Shown here: positions 5,501 to 5,626 of the stretch, in pieces | How positions within the stretch are numbered: position 1 is the stretch's first letter | How the letters are laid out: each line of letters starts with the position of its first letter | NCBI GenBank assembly: GCA_005789325.1 | Contig: SXYE01000058.1 | Coordinates: 1 to 5,626, forward strand | Reading direction: 5' to 3' | Source of the DNA: Actinomycetota bacterium | Lineage (GTDB): Bacteria > Actinomycetota > Actinomycetes > S36-B12 > UBA5976 | DNA: 5,626 nucleotides | Notes under the pieces: generated by a model | The model's database searches: none | What the model was told of the DNA's origin: nothing | The model's input: the letters and a program-made list of their open reading frames with translations, nothing else | Translations under genes and position numbers: made by a program

Positions 5501-5626
5501 CTACATTTTTTCTGGTGCGCTCACTCCGAGAAGATCAAGGCCATTCTTTACTACTTGTTTAGTGGCAGCACACAGCACCAAACGCGCAATAGTCTCATCT
5601 GTCACAGGCTCCCCAACCAGAGGTAA
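5501..5626 (-). CDS. argS: Arginyl-tRNA synthetase, C-terminal 41 residues (cut by window edge)
   Basis: Class I aminoacyl-tRNA synthetase that charges tRNA-Arg with arginine in the cytosol. Only the end is visible: the minus-strand frame runs open from the right edge to TAG at 5503-5501. The 41 residues include VTDETIARLVLCAATKQVVK and end NGLDLLGVSAPEKM. This matches the conserved end of the ArgS anticodon-binding (DALR) domain, which in actinobacteria typically reads like ARLxLCxATxQVLxNGLxLLGVxAPExM. The catalytic domain and its HIGH motif lie outside the window. argS directly upstream of lysA is the standard actinobacterial arrangement; here the DUF3048 gene sits between them. Confidence 0.92.
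   Translation of the reverse strand, partial: LPLVGEPVTDETIARLVLCAATKQVVKNGLDLLGVSAPEKM

Overview
The window looks like a piece of a low-GC, streamlined actinobacterial chromosome. The gene set argS, lysA, hom, thrC, all on the minus strand, follows the classic actinobacterial order (Mycobacterium tuberculosis has argS-lysA-thrA/hom-thrC-thrB). The ArgS tail and the ThrC N-terminus also read like actinobacterial proteins. The DNA is visibly A+T-rich, however, and spacing is tight: 2 bp, 55 bp, a 20-bp overlap, 94 bp and 48 bp. My best guess is a freshwater acI-type (Nanopelagicales-like) actinobacterium or a similar small-genome relative. This is inferred from gene order and composition, not from a marker gene.

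Layout, left to right: thrC (minus, C-terminus beyond the window edge), hom (minus, complete, GTG start), a 55-bp divergent promoter region, an EamA/DMT-family transporter (plus, complete), lysA (minus, complete, tail-to-tail 20-bp overlap with the transporter), a 94-bp gap with a long imperfect inverted repeat and a TTGACA element, a secreted DUF3048/YerB-like protein (minus, complete), a 48-bp gap, and the last 41 codons of argS (minus).

Three of the genes belong to the aspartate family of amino acids. LysA makes lysine from meso-diaminopimelate. Hom diverts aspartate semialdehyde to homoserine. ThrC makes threonine from O-phosphohomoserine. hom and thrC are almost fused (2-bp gap) and are probably translationally coupled. 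The transporter and the DUF3048 gene are the accessory insertions in the otherwise standard array. The transporter belongs to the superfamily that includes the RhtA threonine/homoserine exporter and the EamA cysteine/O-acetylserine exporter, so an amino-acid efflux role fits, but the substrate cannot be read from sequence.

I do not see an exotic system: no CRISPR array, mobile element, RNA gene or defence module. The points most worth a second look are the 56-bp hairpin overlapping the probable lysA promoter, the inserted transporter with its unclear start and cysteine-rich mini-ORF, and the secreted DUF3048 protein. Every stretch without a gene is under 100 bp and is described in the entries.
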